Assembly (NCBI GenBank): GCA_046727955.1
Contig: JBKPDO010000166.1
Location: 5,447-69,446, forward strand
Direction: 5' to 3'
DNA from: DASVXQ01 sp046727955
GTDB taxonomy: Bacteria; Actinomycetota; CALGFH01
DNA: 64,000 nucleotides
Shown here: piece by piece, positions 16,084 to 25,200 of the stretch
Position numbering within the stretch: the first letter of the stretch is position 1
How the letters are laid out: every line of letters starts with the position of its first letter
Program-made: the position numbers and the translations under genes
Notes under the pieces: model-generated
Told to the model about the DNA's origin: nothing
The model's input: only the letters and a program-made list of their open reading frames with translations
The model's database searches: none

Positions 16084-19000
16084 ATGACCTCGCCGGTCGA
16101 CTTCCTGCTCCTCGGGCCGCTCGAGGCGCGCCAGGCCGGCCGCCCCCTGCGGCTCGGCAGCATCAAGCACCGCATGCTGCTGGCCAAGCTGCTGGTGCAC
16201 GCAAACCAGGTCGTCTCCACCGACGAGCTGATCGACACCGTCTGGGGCGACCAGCCCCCGCCGACCGTTCGGCAGTCGCTGCAGAACCACGTCGCCTCGC
16301 TCCGCAGGGCGATCGAGCCCGGCAGCGTCGCCAACCCACCCCGAACGCTGCGCACCCGCGACCCCGGCTACCTGCTGCAGGTCGATCCGGACCAGCTCGA
16401 CCTGCACCGCTTCCGCCGGCTGCTCGACGAGGGCCGCGGCGCGCTCGATTCCGGCGAGCCGGCCACGGCGGTGCGGCTGCTGCACGAGGCCCTGTCGCTG
16501 TGGCGCGGCCCGGTCCTGGCCGACGTCGTGGCCGCCGGGGCGGCCTGGCCCGAGCTGGTCGGCATCGACGAGGAGCGGGTCGCGGCGCTCGAGGTGCGGC
16601 TCGAGGCCGACCTCACCCTCGGGCGTCACCCCGATCTGATCGGCGAGCTAGAGGGCCTGGTCCAGGTGCACCCGCTGCGCGAGCACCTGCACGGGCAGCT
16701 CATGCTCGCGCTGTACCGCTCTGGCAGACAGGCGGACGCGCTGGCCGCCTACCGGGCCGCCCGCCGCATCCTCGTCGACGAGCTCGGCATCGAGCCGAGC
16801 CTGCGCCTGCAGCGGCTGGAGCAGGCGATCCTCGCCCAGGACCCGGCGCTCGAGCTGCTCGGCCCGTCCGCGGCCGAGGCCGAGCCCGGGATCCTGGCGC
16901 TCGACCGGGCTGCGGCCGGCGAGCCCGCCAGGGCGGCCGCGCCCGGCGGGGCCGAGCGCAAGCTGGTCACCGTGCTGTTCGCCGAGGTCGACGAGCCGGC
17001 TGCCGAGCCAGGCGAGCGCGACCCCGAGGACGTCTCCAGCATGCTCGAGCGGCATCTCGAGCGGATGCACACCGAGATCTTCAGCTTCGGCGGGGTGGTA
17101 GAGCACGCCATCGGCGGCACCATGATGGCCGTCTTCGGCGTGCCACAGACCCGCGAGGACGACCCCGAGCGCGCCGTGCGCGCGGCGCTGGCCATCCGCG
17201 ACGCGCTGAGCGGCCGGGCGGAGCTGCGCATCGCGGTCGGCACCGGCGAGGCGCTCGTCACCCCTGGCGGCGGGCCCACGCGGGTCGCCGGCGACCTGGT
17301 CACCGCCTGCGCCCGCCTGCAGCAGGCCGCCCCCGCCGGCGCGGTGCTGGTCGCGGAGGCGACCGAGCGCGCCACTTCGCGGACGATCAGCTACGGGCCG
17401 GCGACCATGCTCGTGCTGCCCGGCCGCGCCAAGCCCGTGACCGTGTGGAGCGCGCTGGAACCGCGCAACCGCACCGGGCTCGAGACGCTCGCCGCCCGCC
17501 CGGTGCCGCTGATGGGACGGGCACGGGAGCTCGGCGCCCTGCTAGAGGCGTTCGAGCGGGTCCGGTCCACCGGCAGCCCGCGGCTGGTGACCCTGGTCGG
17601 ACCGGCGGGCATCGGCAAGAGCCGCCTGCTGGCGGAGCTGTGGCAGTCGCTGGAGGCCGACCGCGACCTGGTCGCCTGGCGCCAGGGCCGCTCGCCGCCC
17701 TACGGCGAGGGGATCACCTTCTGGGCGCTCGGCGAGATCATCAAGGCAGAGGCCGGCATCCTCGAGAGCGACACCACCGACCGCATCGACCGCAAGCTCG
17801 CGCAGGCGGCCAGCTACGCCCTGGCAGGGATCCCGGACGCGGCCGCCTGGGTCACCGCGCACCTGCGCGTGCTGCTCGGCGGCAGCGACGAGCGCTCGCA
17901 GCCGCGGGCGGGCCGCCAAGAGGAGGCGTTCGCCGCCTGGCGGCGCTTCCTGCACGGCCTGGCCACCCGCCGTCCGCTGGTGCTGGTCGTCGAGGACCTG
18001 CACTGGGCCGACGACGCCCTGCTGGAGTTCCTCCAGAGCCTGCTCGACGGCGCCGGCAGCCCGCCCGGCTCACTGCCGCTGCTGCTGGCCACGACCACGC
18101 GGCCGGAGCTGCTGGAGCGCCGGCCCGGCTGGGGCGGCAGCGGCCCGTCGACCACCATCAGCCTCGAGCCACTGCCGCGGGACGACACCGTCCGCCTACT
18201 CGGGGCACTGCTCACCCACCACCGGCTGCCCGGCGCGGTCGCGCCCCGCCTGGCCGCCGCGGCGGGCGGCAACCCGCTGTTCGCCGAGGAGTACGTGCGC
18301 ATGCTGCGCGACCGCGGGCTGCGCACCGAGGAGCTGAAAAACGCGGCGGCGGGCGAGCCGCCGGCGATGGGGGCGCCCGAGCTGCCGCTGCCGGAGACCG
18401 TGCACGCGATCGTCGCCGCCCGCCTGGACGCGCTCTCCGTGGCCCAGAAGGCGGTGCTGCACGACGCCGCCGTCCTCGGCCGGATCGCCTGGACAGGTGG
18501 CCTGGCGGCCGTGGGTGACCACGACCGCGACAGTCTGCAGGCCTGCCTCGACCACCTCGAGGCCAAGGAGTTCCTCTACCGGGCACGCCGCTCCTCGGTG
18601 GCCGGAGAGCCGGAGTACGGCTTCCGGCACGTGCTCATCCGCGACGTGGCCTACGGCCAGATCCCGCGGGCGCAGCGGGCCGACAAGCACCGCCGGGCCG
18701 CGGCCTGGCTCGAGTCGCTGTCAGCCGACCGCGTCGAGGAGCGGTCCGAGCGGCGCGGGGCCGCCCGCGCGGAGCTGCTGGCCCACCACTACGGCAGGGC
18801 GCTCGCCTTCGCTCACGCCTCGGGTCAGCCCAGTGACGAGCTGGCCACGCACACCCGCCTGGCGCTGCGCGACGCCGCCGACAGGGTGACCGCGCTTGGC
18901 GTGCATGCCACCGCCGCCCGCTACTACGCCCGCGCCCTCGAGCTGTGGCCGGAGCGCGACCCCGGCCACGCCGAGCTCGAGTTCCGCACCGGCCGCGCCC

Positions 19001-20235
19001 TCTACCACAGCGAGGGCAGCGGGGAGAAGCTGCTCGCACGAGCGCGCGACGGGCTGCTTGCCGCCGGCGACTTCGAGCGCGCGGCCGAAGCCGATATCCT
19101 GCTCGGCCAGCACGCCTGGGAGCACGGCCAGCACGGCGCGGGCGATCACGTCGAGCGGGCCGTGGCCCTGGTAAAGGACGCGCCGGCATCGCGCTCCAAG
19201 GCCGCGGTGCTGCGCGGCCGCATGATGCACTCGATGGTCGCCGAGCACCACACCGAGGCGATCGCGCTCGCCCGTCAGCTCCTGGAGATGGCGGTCCAGC
19301 TCGGCATGCTGGACATCGAGGCCGCCGCGCTGGAGGTGATCGGCGGCGCCAAGGTGCTCGGCAGCGGCGATCCCAGCGGGGTGGCCGACCTGGAGCGCAG
19401 CATTGCCATCTACGAGCAGCTCCCCTCCCTCAACCCGGCCGGCGCGTACATCAACCTGGCCGAGATGCTTGCGGCGCTCGGCGACCTGCCGCGCTGCTTC
19501 GCCACCTGGGCAGCCGCCTGGCGGTGCGTAGAGCGCTTCAGCGTCGAGCACCGGCTGCGCTGGATGGAGTTCGAGCGCGTGGCCGAGCACTACTGGACCG
19601 GGCGCTGGGACGAGGCGCTGCGCAAGGTCGAGTCGCTGGTCGCCGAGTCGGCGGCCGCGCGCGGGCACGTCCTGGAGTGCCGCTGCCTCATCTGGCGCGG
19701 CCGTATCCGCCTGGCCCGCGGCGAGACATCGATGGCCGTGGCCGACTCGGTCGCCGCGCTCGAGCTGGCCCGGGCTTCCGGTGAGCCGCAGGACCTGGAC
19801 CCCGCGCTGGCTTTCGGCGCCCGCGCCCTGCTCGCCGCCGACCGGGCCGAGGACGCCGTCCCGCTGGTCGACGAGCTGGTGAAGGTCGTGGACGGGCGGC
19901 TGCTCAAGGCGACAGTCGGCAGCGACCTGTCGCTTGCGCTGGTCGCCCTGAACTATCCGGTCGAGGCCCTGGACGGCGTGCTGCCGTCACGCTGGCTGGA
20001 GGCCGCTCGCGCTCTGCTGGCCGGCGACATGCGGCGGGCGGCTCAGCTCTATGCCGCCATCGGCTCGCGCCCGGACGCGGCCGCGGCCCACCTGGCCGCC
20101 GCGCGCCAGCTGACGGCCGCGCGCGAGGCCGGTGCCAGCAGGTCAGAGCTGGCCGCCGCCCTCGGCTTCTACCGCGAGGTCCGCGCGAGCGCCTATCTCC
20201 AAGAGGCCGAGGACCTGCTGTTCTCCCTGGTCTGA
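16084..20235 (+). CDS. giant AfsR/SARP-like regulator: wHTH-BTAD, cyclase-like, ATPase and TPR domains
   Basis: A 1383-residue cytoplasmic regulator. Residues 1-100 are an OmpR-like winged helix (LVHANQVVSTDELIDTVWG, LQNHVASLRRAIEP), 100-255 a BTAD helical domain (LYRSGRQADALAAYRAARRIL). Residues 290-460 resemble a class III nucleotide cyclase but are degenerate: FAEVDE replaces the FADI metal site and AIGGTMMAVFG lacks the Asp of the usual IGD. Residues 475-800 form an AAA/STAND ATPase with Walker A GPAGIGKS and Walker B LVLVVEDLHWADD. The remainder is TPR-like helices. It should bind DNA and switch with ATP/ligand. A close paralogue lacking the DNA-binding part lies at 22208. Confidence 0.9.
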   Translation: MTSPVDFLLLGPLEARQAGRPLRLGSIKHRMLLAKLLVHANQVVSTDELIDTVWGDQPPPTVRQSLQNHVASLRRAIEPGSVANPPRTLRTRDPGYLLQVDPDQLDLHRFRRLLDEGRGALDSGEPATAVRLLHEALSLWRGPVLADVVAAGAAWPELVGIDEERVAALEVRLEADLTLGRHPDLIGELEGLVQVHPLREHLHGQLMLALYRSGRQADALAAYRAARRILVDELGIEPSLRLQRLEQAILAQDPALELLGPSAAEAEPGILALDRAAAGEPARAAAPGGAERKLVTVLFAEVDEPAAEPGERDPEDVSSMLERHLERMHTEIFSFGGVVEHAIGGTMMAVFGVPQTREDDPERAVRAALAIRDALSGRAELRIAVGTGEALVTPGGGPTRVAGDLVTACARLQQAAPAGAVLVAEATERATSRTISYGPATMLVLPGRAKPVTVWSALEPRNRTGLETLAARPVPLMGRARELGALLEAFERVRSTGSPRLVTLVGPAGIGKSRLLAELWQSLEADRDLVAWRQGRSPPYGEGITFWALGEIIKAEAGILESDTTDRIDRKLAQAASYALAGIPDAAAWVTAHLRVLLGGSDERSQPRAGRQEEAFAAWRRFLHGLATRRPLVLVVEDLHWADDALLEFLQSLLDGAGSPPGSLPLLLATTTRPELLERRPGWGGSGPSTTISLEPLPRDDTVRLLGALLTHHRLPGAVAPRLAAAAGGNPLFAEEYVRMLRDRGLRTEELKNAAAGEPPAMGAPELPLPETVHAIVAARLDALSVAQKAVLHDAAVLGRIAWTGGLAAVGDHDRDSLQACLDHLEAKEFLYRARRSSVAGEPEYGFRHVLIRDVAYGQIPRAQRADKHRRAAAWLESLSADRVEERSERRGAARAELLAHHYGRALAFAHASGQPSDELATHTRLALRDAADRVTALGVHATAARYYARALELWPERDPGHAELEFRTGRALYHSEGSGEKLLARARDGLLAAGDFERAAEADILLGQHAWEHGQHGAGDHVERAVALVKDAPASRSKAAVLRGRMMHSMVAEHHTEAIALARQLLEMAVQLGMLDIEAAALEVIGGAKVLGSGDPSGVADLERSIAIYEQLPSLNPAGAYINLAEMLAALGDLPRCFATWAAAWRCVERFSVEHRLRWMEFERVAEHYWTGRWDEALRKVESLVAESAAARGHVLECRCLIWRGRIRLARGETSMAVADSVAALELARASGEPQDLDPALAFGARALLAADRAEDAVPLVDELVKVVDGRLLKATVGSDLSLALVALNYPVEALDGVLPSRWLEAARALLAGDMRRAAQLYAAIGSRPDAAAAHLAAARQLTAAREAGASRSELAAALGFYREVRASAYLQEAEDLLFSLV

Positions 20236-20379
20236 GGGCTTGTTTGCATTCGGGGGGGAGCCCGAGACAGCTCCCCCCCGAACCCCCCACCGGGCACCTC
20301 GACGTGACCCCTGGGTCGGGGGTCAGCACCGCGATCGGGCAGGGTCGCCGTGCCGCGGATCACCATTGCAACCAGGCCC
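20236..20379. repeat. interspersed repeat, copy 1 (one internal unit)
   Basis: Begins right after the regulator stop with GGGCTTGTTTGCA and ends with TGCAACCAGGCCC, imperfect inverted ends. Next to the left end is a perfect 12-bp stem TTCGGGGGGGAG / CTCCCCCCCGAA, followed by one unit containing GGGCACCTCGACGTGACCCC and GCACCGCGATCGGGCAGG. The same element, with three internal units and perfect 16-bp ends, lies at 38051-38364. The remaining gap to 20552 holds operator site B but no other gene. Confidence 0.85.
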
Positions 20380-20498
20380 CGAGGCGTGCGCTGCCTCGCG
20401 CCGTCGCCAGAGCCAGTCCGCTTGAGGCCCAGATGGGGGACATTGCGTAGGTAGTTCTTGCGAGGTGCACTCAGGACCCATGGGGAGTACAACTGGCT

Positions 20499-20520
20499 GA
20501 GAGAGATCGATACCACTCTC
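20499..20520. promoter_or_regulatory. operator-like site B before tetR
   Basis: GAGAGAGATCGATACCACTC lies 33 bases before the TetR start. It shares GAGAGAGATCG-N-TA-N-CA with the site at 21760-21776 and resembles site A at 14231. Position just upstream of a TetR start fits autoregulation. Confidence 0.5.
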
Positions 20521-20552
20521 TTGTCGAACCGGTCAGAGGAAGGCTGGACCAT

Positions 20553-21119
20553 ATGCCTGAGACGCCTCGCGAACGGCTTCTCGAGACGGCCACGAACCTC
20601 CTGTACAGGGAGGGCATCCAGACCGTCGGGATCAACCGTATCGTCGCCGAGGCGGAGGTGGCGCTCATGACCCTCTACCGCCAGTTCGGGGACAAGGACA
20701 ACCTGGTCGCCGCTGCGCTCGAGCACTGGAGCACGCAGTGGCTGCACTGGCTCGCCGACCACGTCGACCGCCGCGGCGACGATCCCGAGGCCCGCTTCGC
20801 TGGCCTGTGGGACGCGCTCGAGGAGTGGTTCACGAGCGAGGGCTTCCGCGGCTCCTTCATCGCCAGCGCCGCTGTCGAGCTGCGCGGCGAGCCGGAGCAC
20901 CCCGCACACCGAGTGATCGAGGGACATCGGCTGGCAATGCGGCACCTGCTGGAGGATCTCGCCAAGGCCGCCGGGGCGCGCGACCCGGACGAGCTGGCGA
21001 CCCATCTGCAGGTGATCGTCGACGGCGCCACCTCTGTCGCCATGGTCGACCGCACGCCCACCCCCGCTCGCAATGCGCGCGCGCTGGCCGGCGCGGCGCT
21101 GGCGGTGAGCGCCAGCTAG
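20553..21119 (+). CDS. TetR/AcrR family transcriptional regulator
   Basis: A 188-residue repressor. The N-terminal HTH is complete: RERLLETATNLLYREGIQTVGINRIVAEAEVALMTLYRQFGDKDNLVAAAL, with the recognition helix around ALMTLYRQFGDK. The C-terminal ligand/dimer domain (WLADHVDRRGDDPEARFAGLWDALEEWF onward) is closely matched by the headless protein encoded convergently at 21116-21556. SD AGAGGAAGG precedes ATG 20553. Operator-like site B upstream suggests autorepression, and sites A and C suggest two further targets, both encoding membrane proteins. Confidence 0.93.
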   Translation: MPETPRERLLETATNLLYREGIQTVGINRIVAEAEVALMTLYRQFGDKDNLVAAALEHWSTQWLHWLADHVDRRGDDPEARFAGLWDALEEWFTSEGFRGSFIASAAVELRGEPEHPAHRVIEGHRLAMRHLLEDLAKAAGARDPDELATHLQVIVDGATSVAMVDRTPTPARNARALAGAALAVSAS

Positions 21120-21556
21120 CGCCGGCCAGCGTGGCGGCCGCCCTCGCTGCTGGCCGACAGCGCCACCAGCGTCAGGTGCCGAGCGATGCGCGCCACCGCC
21201 GGCTGGCGGTCGATCAGCGCGCCGACCACGGCGCCCTCGTAGAGCACCTGGAGCTGGCTGGCCAGCGTGGCGGGATCGTGCACACCCGCCGAGCTGGCAA
21301 GGCCCTCGAGCAGGTGCCGCAGCGAGCGGCGCTGCTCGGCCACGGCCTGGTGGGCCGGATCGGCGGCGTCGCGCAGCTCTGGCGCGGCGCCCGCCAGGAA
21401 CGACCCGTCGAAGTCGTCGCTGGCGAACCATTCCTCGAGCACGTCCCAAAGGGCGAGCAGGCGCTCCGTGGGCGTGTCACCGCGGCGGTCGAGCTCCTCG
21501 GCGAGCCACTCGGGCCAGTCCCCACGGGTGGGCTCCTCTACCTCGTCTCGTCTCAC
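21116..21556 (-). pseudogene. headless TetR paralogue (ligand-binding domain only)
   Basis: The 146-residue product (WPEWLAEELDRRGDTPTERLL, LWDVLEEWFASDDFDGSFLAGAA, RRSLRHLLEGLASSAGVHDPATLASQLQVLYEGA) aligns residue by residue with residues 65-188 of the TetR next door. The helix-turn-helix is absent, and no frame upstream (21557-21750) encodes one. The two genes meet tail to tail with a 4-base overlap, as expected after an inverted duplication. If still translated, it could form non-DNA-binding heterodimers. A broken gene is the simpler view. Confidence 0.7.
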
Positions 21557-21746
21557 CCTCTCCCCTTGGGCCGATGAGTCGGTAGGAGCCGGGCGGTCCC
21601 AGCAAATCTGTCAAGGCTCGCTTCATCGTCGTATTCCAGGAGCGTCGGCGCAAGACCGTACAGCCGAACAGATGACTCAGAGACCGGCACCGGCGCCCAA
21701 GTGGGGATAGTTTCCCGAAATTTTGCTTCCACGTCATGAAATACTC

Positions 21747-21777
21747 TTGACAGATGATAGAGAGAGATCGCTATCAT
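21747..21777 (+). promoter_or_regulatory. promoter with operator-like site C
   Basis: A consensus -35 TTGACA (21747-21752) and a TATCAT -10 (21772-21777) with a 19-base spacer. The spacer is filled by GAGAGAGATCG, and the whole has inverted ends TGATAG / CTATCA (around 21755-21776). A repressor bound here would block the promoter of the 40-residue membrane protein. The same site could once have served the divergent TetR copy. Confidence 0.6.
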
Positions 21778-21829
21778 TACCCATTCGCGCCGGCTGGGAG
21801 ACCGGCGGTGGAGGAAAGGGAGGCCCCCC

Positions 21830-21952
21830 ATGCGCGACTCCAAGCACTGGCCCATCCGCTTCGTGCGGTACGCGTACCTGACGGTGATTTCCATGGGCGC
21901 CGCCGCGCTCCTGGTCGCGGGCTTCAGCCAGCCCAACTGGATGTGGTGGTGA
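21830..21952 (+). CDS. 40-residue single-span membrane protein
   Basis: A short gene starting at ATG 21830 after a purine-rich GGAAAGGGAGG site. The product has a basic N-terminus (MRDSKHWPIRFVRYAY), one hydrophobic helix (LTVISMGAAALLVAGF) and an aromatic end (SQPNWMWW). I recognise no family. Its strong promoter overlaps operator-like site C, so it is probably induced by the ligand of the neighbouring TetR protein. A small regulatory or stress peptide of the membrane is possible. Confidence 0.55.
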   Translation: MRDSKHWPIRFVRYAYLTVISMGAAALLVAGFSQPNWMWW

Positions 21953-22009
21953 CATCCGGCCATCTTGAAGTCCGAGGTGGCGGCCCCAACGGGCCGCCAC
22001 TCGGCGTTC

Positions 22010-22124
22010 CGGCCCATCCGCCCACGCTCCCGGCCCATCCGCCCACGGTGACCCGCGAAGACCTCCCTTGAGCACGTCCCTCGAAGACCTCCCCCTCGAA
22101 GACCTCCCCCTCGAAGACCTCCCC
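22010..22124. repeat. two adjacent minisatellites
   Basis: CGGCCCATCCGCCCACG occurs twice at about 22010-22047. The 15-bp unit CTCGAAGACCTCCCC occurs three times without spacer at 22080-22124. They fill the gap between the small membrane gene and the second giant regulator. No gene is supported there. Confidence 0.85.
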
Positions 22125-22207
22125 CTGGCTGGACCGACGACCTAGGCTTGTAGGCTGCAAGGGCTGCAAGCCACGTCCGCCGCAGAAGCTGTCACCGAGG
22201 GACGCAA

Positions 22208-25200
22208 TTGGCCGATCCCCAACCGCCCGGCGAACAGCCGAGCCACGCCGAGCGCAAGCTCGTCACCGTGCTGCTCGCCGAGGTCGACGAGGCGGCCGGG
22301 AGCTGGGACGAGCCCGACCCCGAGGACGTCGACTGGGCGCTCACCGGGCACGCCGCTCGGGTCCATGACCAGGTCCGTCGCTTTGGCGGCGTGGTCGAGC
22401 ACCGGCTCGGCGGCCGCACCCTGGCGGTGTTCGGGCTGCCGCGGACCCGCGAAGACGACCCCGCGCGGGCGGTGCTGGCCGCGCTTGCGATCCGCGACGC
22501 CCTCGGCGGCCCCGCCGGCGCCGCGCGGCCGCGCCTGGCGGTCTCGACCGGCATGGCGCTGGTACGGCTCGGCGGGCAGGTCCCCAGCGGCCAGCGCGTG
22601 CTCGGCGATCCCATCGCTATCTGCGCGCGCCTGCTCGAGGTGGCCCCGCCGGGCGCCGTGCTGGTGACCGAGCCGACCCTGCGCGCCAGTGAGCGCGCCA
22701 TCCCCTACGGCCCGGCCAGCCTGGTGACCCTTCGCGGCGGGGAGCCACAGGCGGTGTGGAGCCCGCTCGCCATCTCGCCGCCCGGCCAACGCCGCTTCCC
22801 GCCGCTGGTGGCCCGGGACGCCGAGCTGGCCATTCTGGTCGAGCGGCTGGCGCAGGCGCGCTCGGCCCGCTCGCCGCGGCTGGTGACCCTGCTCGGGGCG
22901 GCGGGCATGGGCAAGAGCCGCCTGCTGGCCGAGCTGGCGGCGGCCGTCCAGGGCGGCCCCGAGCTGGTCGCCTGGCGCCAGGGTCGCTCTTCTCCGTACG
23001 GCGCGATGGCGCTCGGACCGCTCGCCGAGGTCGTCAAGGCCGAGGCCGGGATCCTCGAAAGCGACAGCGCCCAGGAGGTGGAGCGCAAGCTGCTCGCCAC
23101 CGCCGAGCGGGTGCTGGACGGTCATAGCGCGGACGTAGGCCGCACCGCCACCCACCTGCTCACGCTAGTTGGGGCCAGCGCGGCGGGCAGCGACACGGCC
23201 CAGGTTCAGCTGGACGACGGCGACCGCCGCGAGGAGATGCTCGCGGCCTGGCGCCGCTTTCTCTATGCCCTGGCGGTCAGGCGCCCCCTGGTGCTCGCGA
23301 TCGAGGACGCCCACTGGGCCGGCGACGCGCTGCTCGACTTCCTCGAGAGCCTGGTCGACCCGGAGATCGCGGCGCAGGCGGGCCCGACGGCGCTGCTGGT
23401 GGTCGTCACCGCCCGACCGGAGCTGGCCGAGCGCCGGGCTGGCTGGGGGCTTGCCGAGAAAGGCGTCGGCAGCGTGGTCCGGCTCGAGCCGCTGCCCCCC
23501 TCCGCCATCGCCGGGCTGCTGGCGGCCCTGCTGGAGCACCATGGCCTGAGCGGGCGAGGGCGGACCGCCCCGGAACTGCTCGAGCGGGTCGGCGGCAATC
23601 CGCTGTTTGCCGAGGAGTACGTGCGCATGCTGCGCGACCGCGGGCTGCGCACCGAGGAGCTGAAAAACGCGGTCGCGGGCGAGCCGCCGGCGATGGGGGC
23701 GCCCGAGCTGCCGCTGCCGGAGACCGTGCACGCGATCATCGCCGCCCGCCTGGACGCGCTGCCATCTGACGAGAAGGCGGTGCTGCAGGACGCGGCCGTC
23801 CTCGGCCAGGTCGGCTGGGTGGGCGCGCTGGCCGAGATCGGCGAGCGCGAGCGCGCCACCCTTCAGGCGCGGCTGCTGCGGCTGGAGAGCAGGGAGCTGC
23901 TGCAGGTGAGCGACCGCTCCCAGGTCGCCGGCGAGGTCGAGTACGCCTTCCGCAACGTGCTGGTGCGGGACGTGGCCTACGACCAGACCCTCCGCGCCGA
24001 CCGGGCACGCAAGCATCTCAAGGTGGCGACCTGGCTGGAGCGGCTCGGCGGCGACCGCGCTGGCGAGCGTGCCGACCTGCTCGCCTATCACTACCGCGCC
24101 GCACTGGACCTGGGCCGCGCGGCCGGGCTCCAGGTGCCTGGCCTCCAGCTGCGGGCCAGGGCCGCGCTGCGCGAGGCCGGCGACCGCGCCGCCGCCCTTG
24201 GTCTGCACGCAAGTGCCGCCCGCGCCTACACCGAGGCGGTGGGGCTGTGCGCGCCCGATCCCAGAGATCCCGAGCGGCCCGCCCTGCTGCTGCGGCTCGG
24301 CCGGGCTCGCTGCCGCGCCGAGGGCGCCGGCGAGGAGGAGCTGAGCGCCGCGCGGGACCTGTTCCTCGCCAGGGACGAGCCGGTGCCCGCTGCGGAGGCC
24401 GAGATGCTCCTCGGCGAGCTGGCGTTCCTCGGCGGGCGCGGCGACGAGCGCGCGGCGCGGCTGGATCGCGCGCTTGCGCTGATCGGCGGCGCGGCGCCAT
24501 CGCCCACCAAGGCCGCGGTGCTGCGCGGCTGCATGTTCCACCTCGCCATGGCCAACCGGCACGCTGAGGCGCGGGCGGTGGCGGCCGAGGTCCTCGAGCT
24601 GGCGCGCCAGCTCGGCCTGCGGGACTTCGAGGCGGACGCGCTCGGGACCATCGGGCTGGCGCGGGTCGACGCCGGCGACCCAGGCGGTGTGGCCGACCTG
24701 TCGGCCGCTATCGCCGCCTTCGACGCGCTCGGCACGTCCGGATCGGTCGCCTGGCACCTGAATCTGGCCTATGCGCTGGCTGCGCTGGGCGACCTCGCCG
24801 GCTGCCACGCCGAGCTGGCGGCGGCCGCGCGCGGCGCCGAGCGCTTCGGCCTGCTGCGCGCCGCCCGCGCGATCAGGCTCCAGCGGGTCGCGGAGTACTA
24901 CTGGACCGGTCGCTGGGACGAGGCGGTCGCGGTGGTCGACGTGTTGGTGGCCGGCTCGCCCGGGGAGGAGCGCCACTACCTGGAATGGGAGTGCCGGCTG
25001 TGGCGGGGCCGCATCCGCCTGGCCCGCGGCGACCTGGACGGGGCGCTGGCCGATTCGGTGAGGGCTCTGGAGCTTGCGCGCCGCGCGGCCGACCTGATGG
25101 CGCTCAACCCCGCCCTTGCCTTCCGGACGAGCGTCCTGCTTGCCGCGGGCCAGGTGCCGGAGGCTCGCGAGGCGGTCGCCGAGCTGCTGGCGAGCCTGGG

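Noticed and set aside
16005..18518. An 837-codon open frame on the plus strand
   Set aside because: It overlaps the giant regulator in another frame and is made of Arg/Ala/Pro/Gly-rich sequence without domains, a normal by-product of GC-rich DNA.
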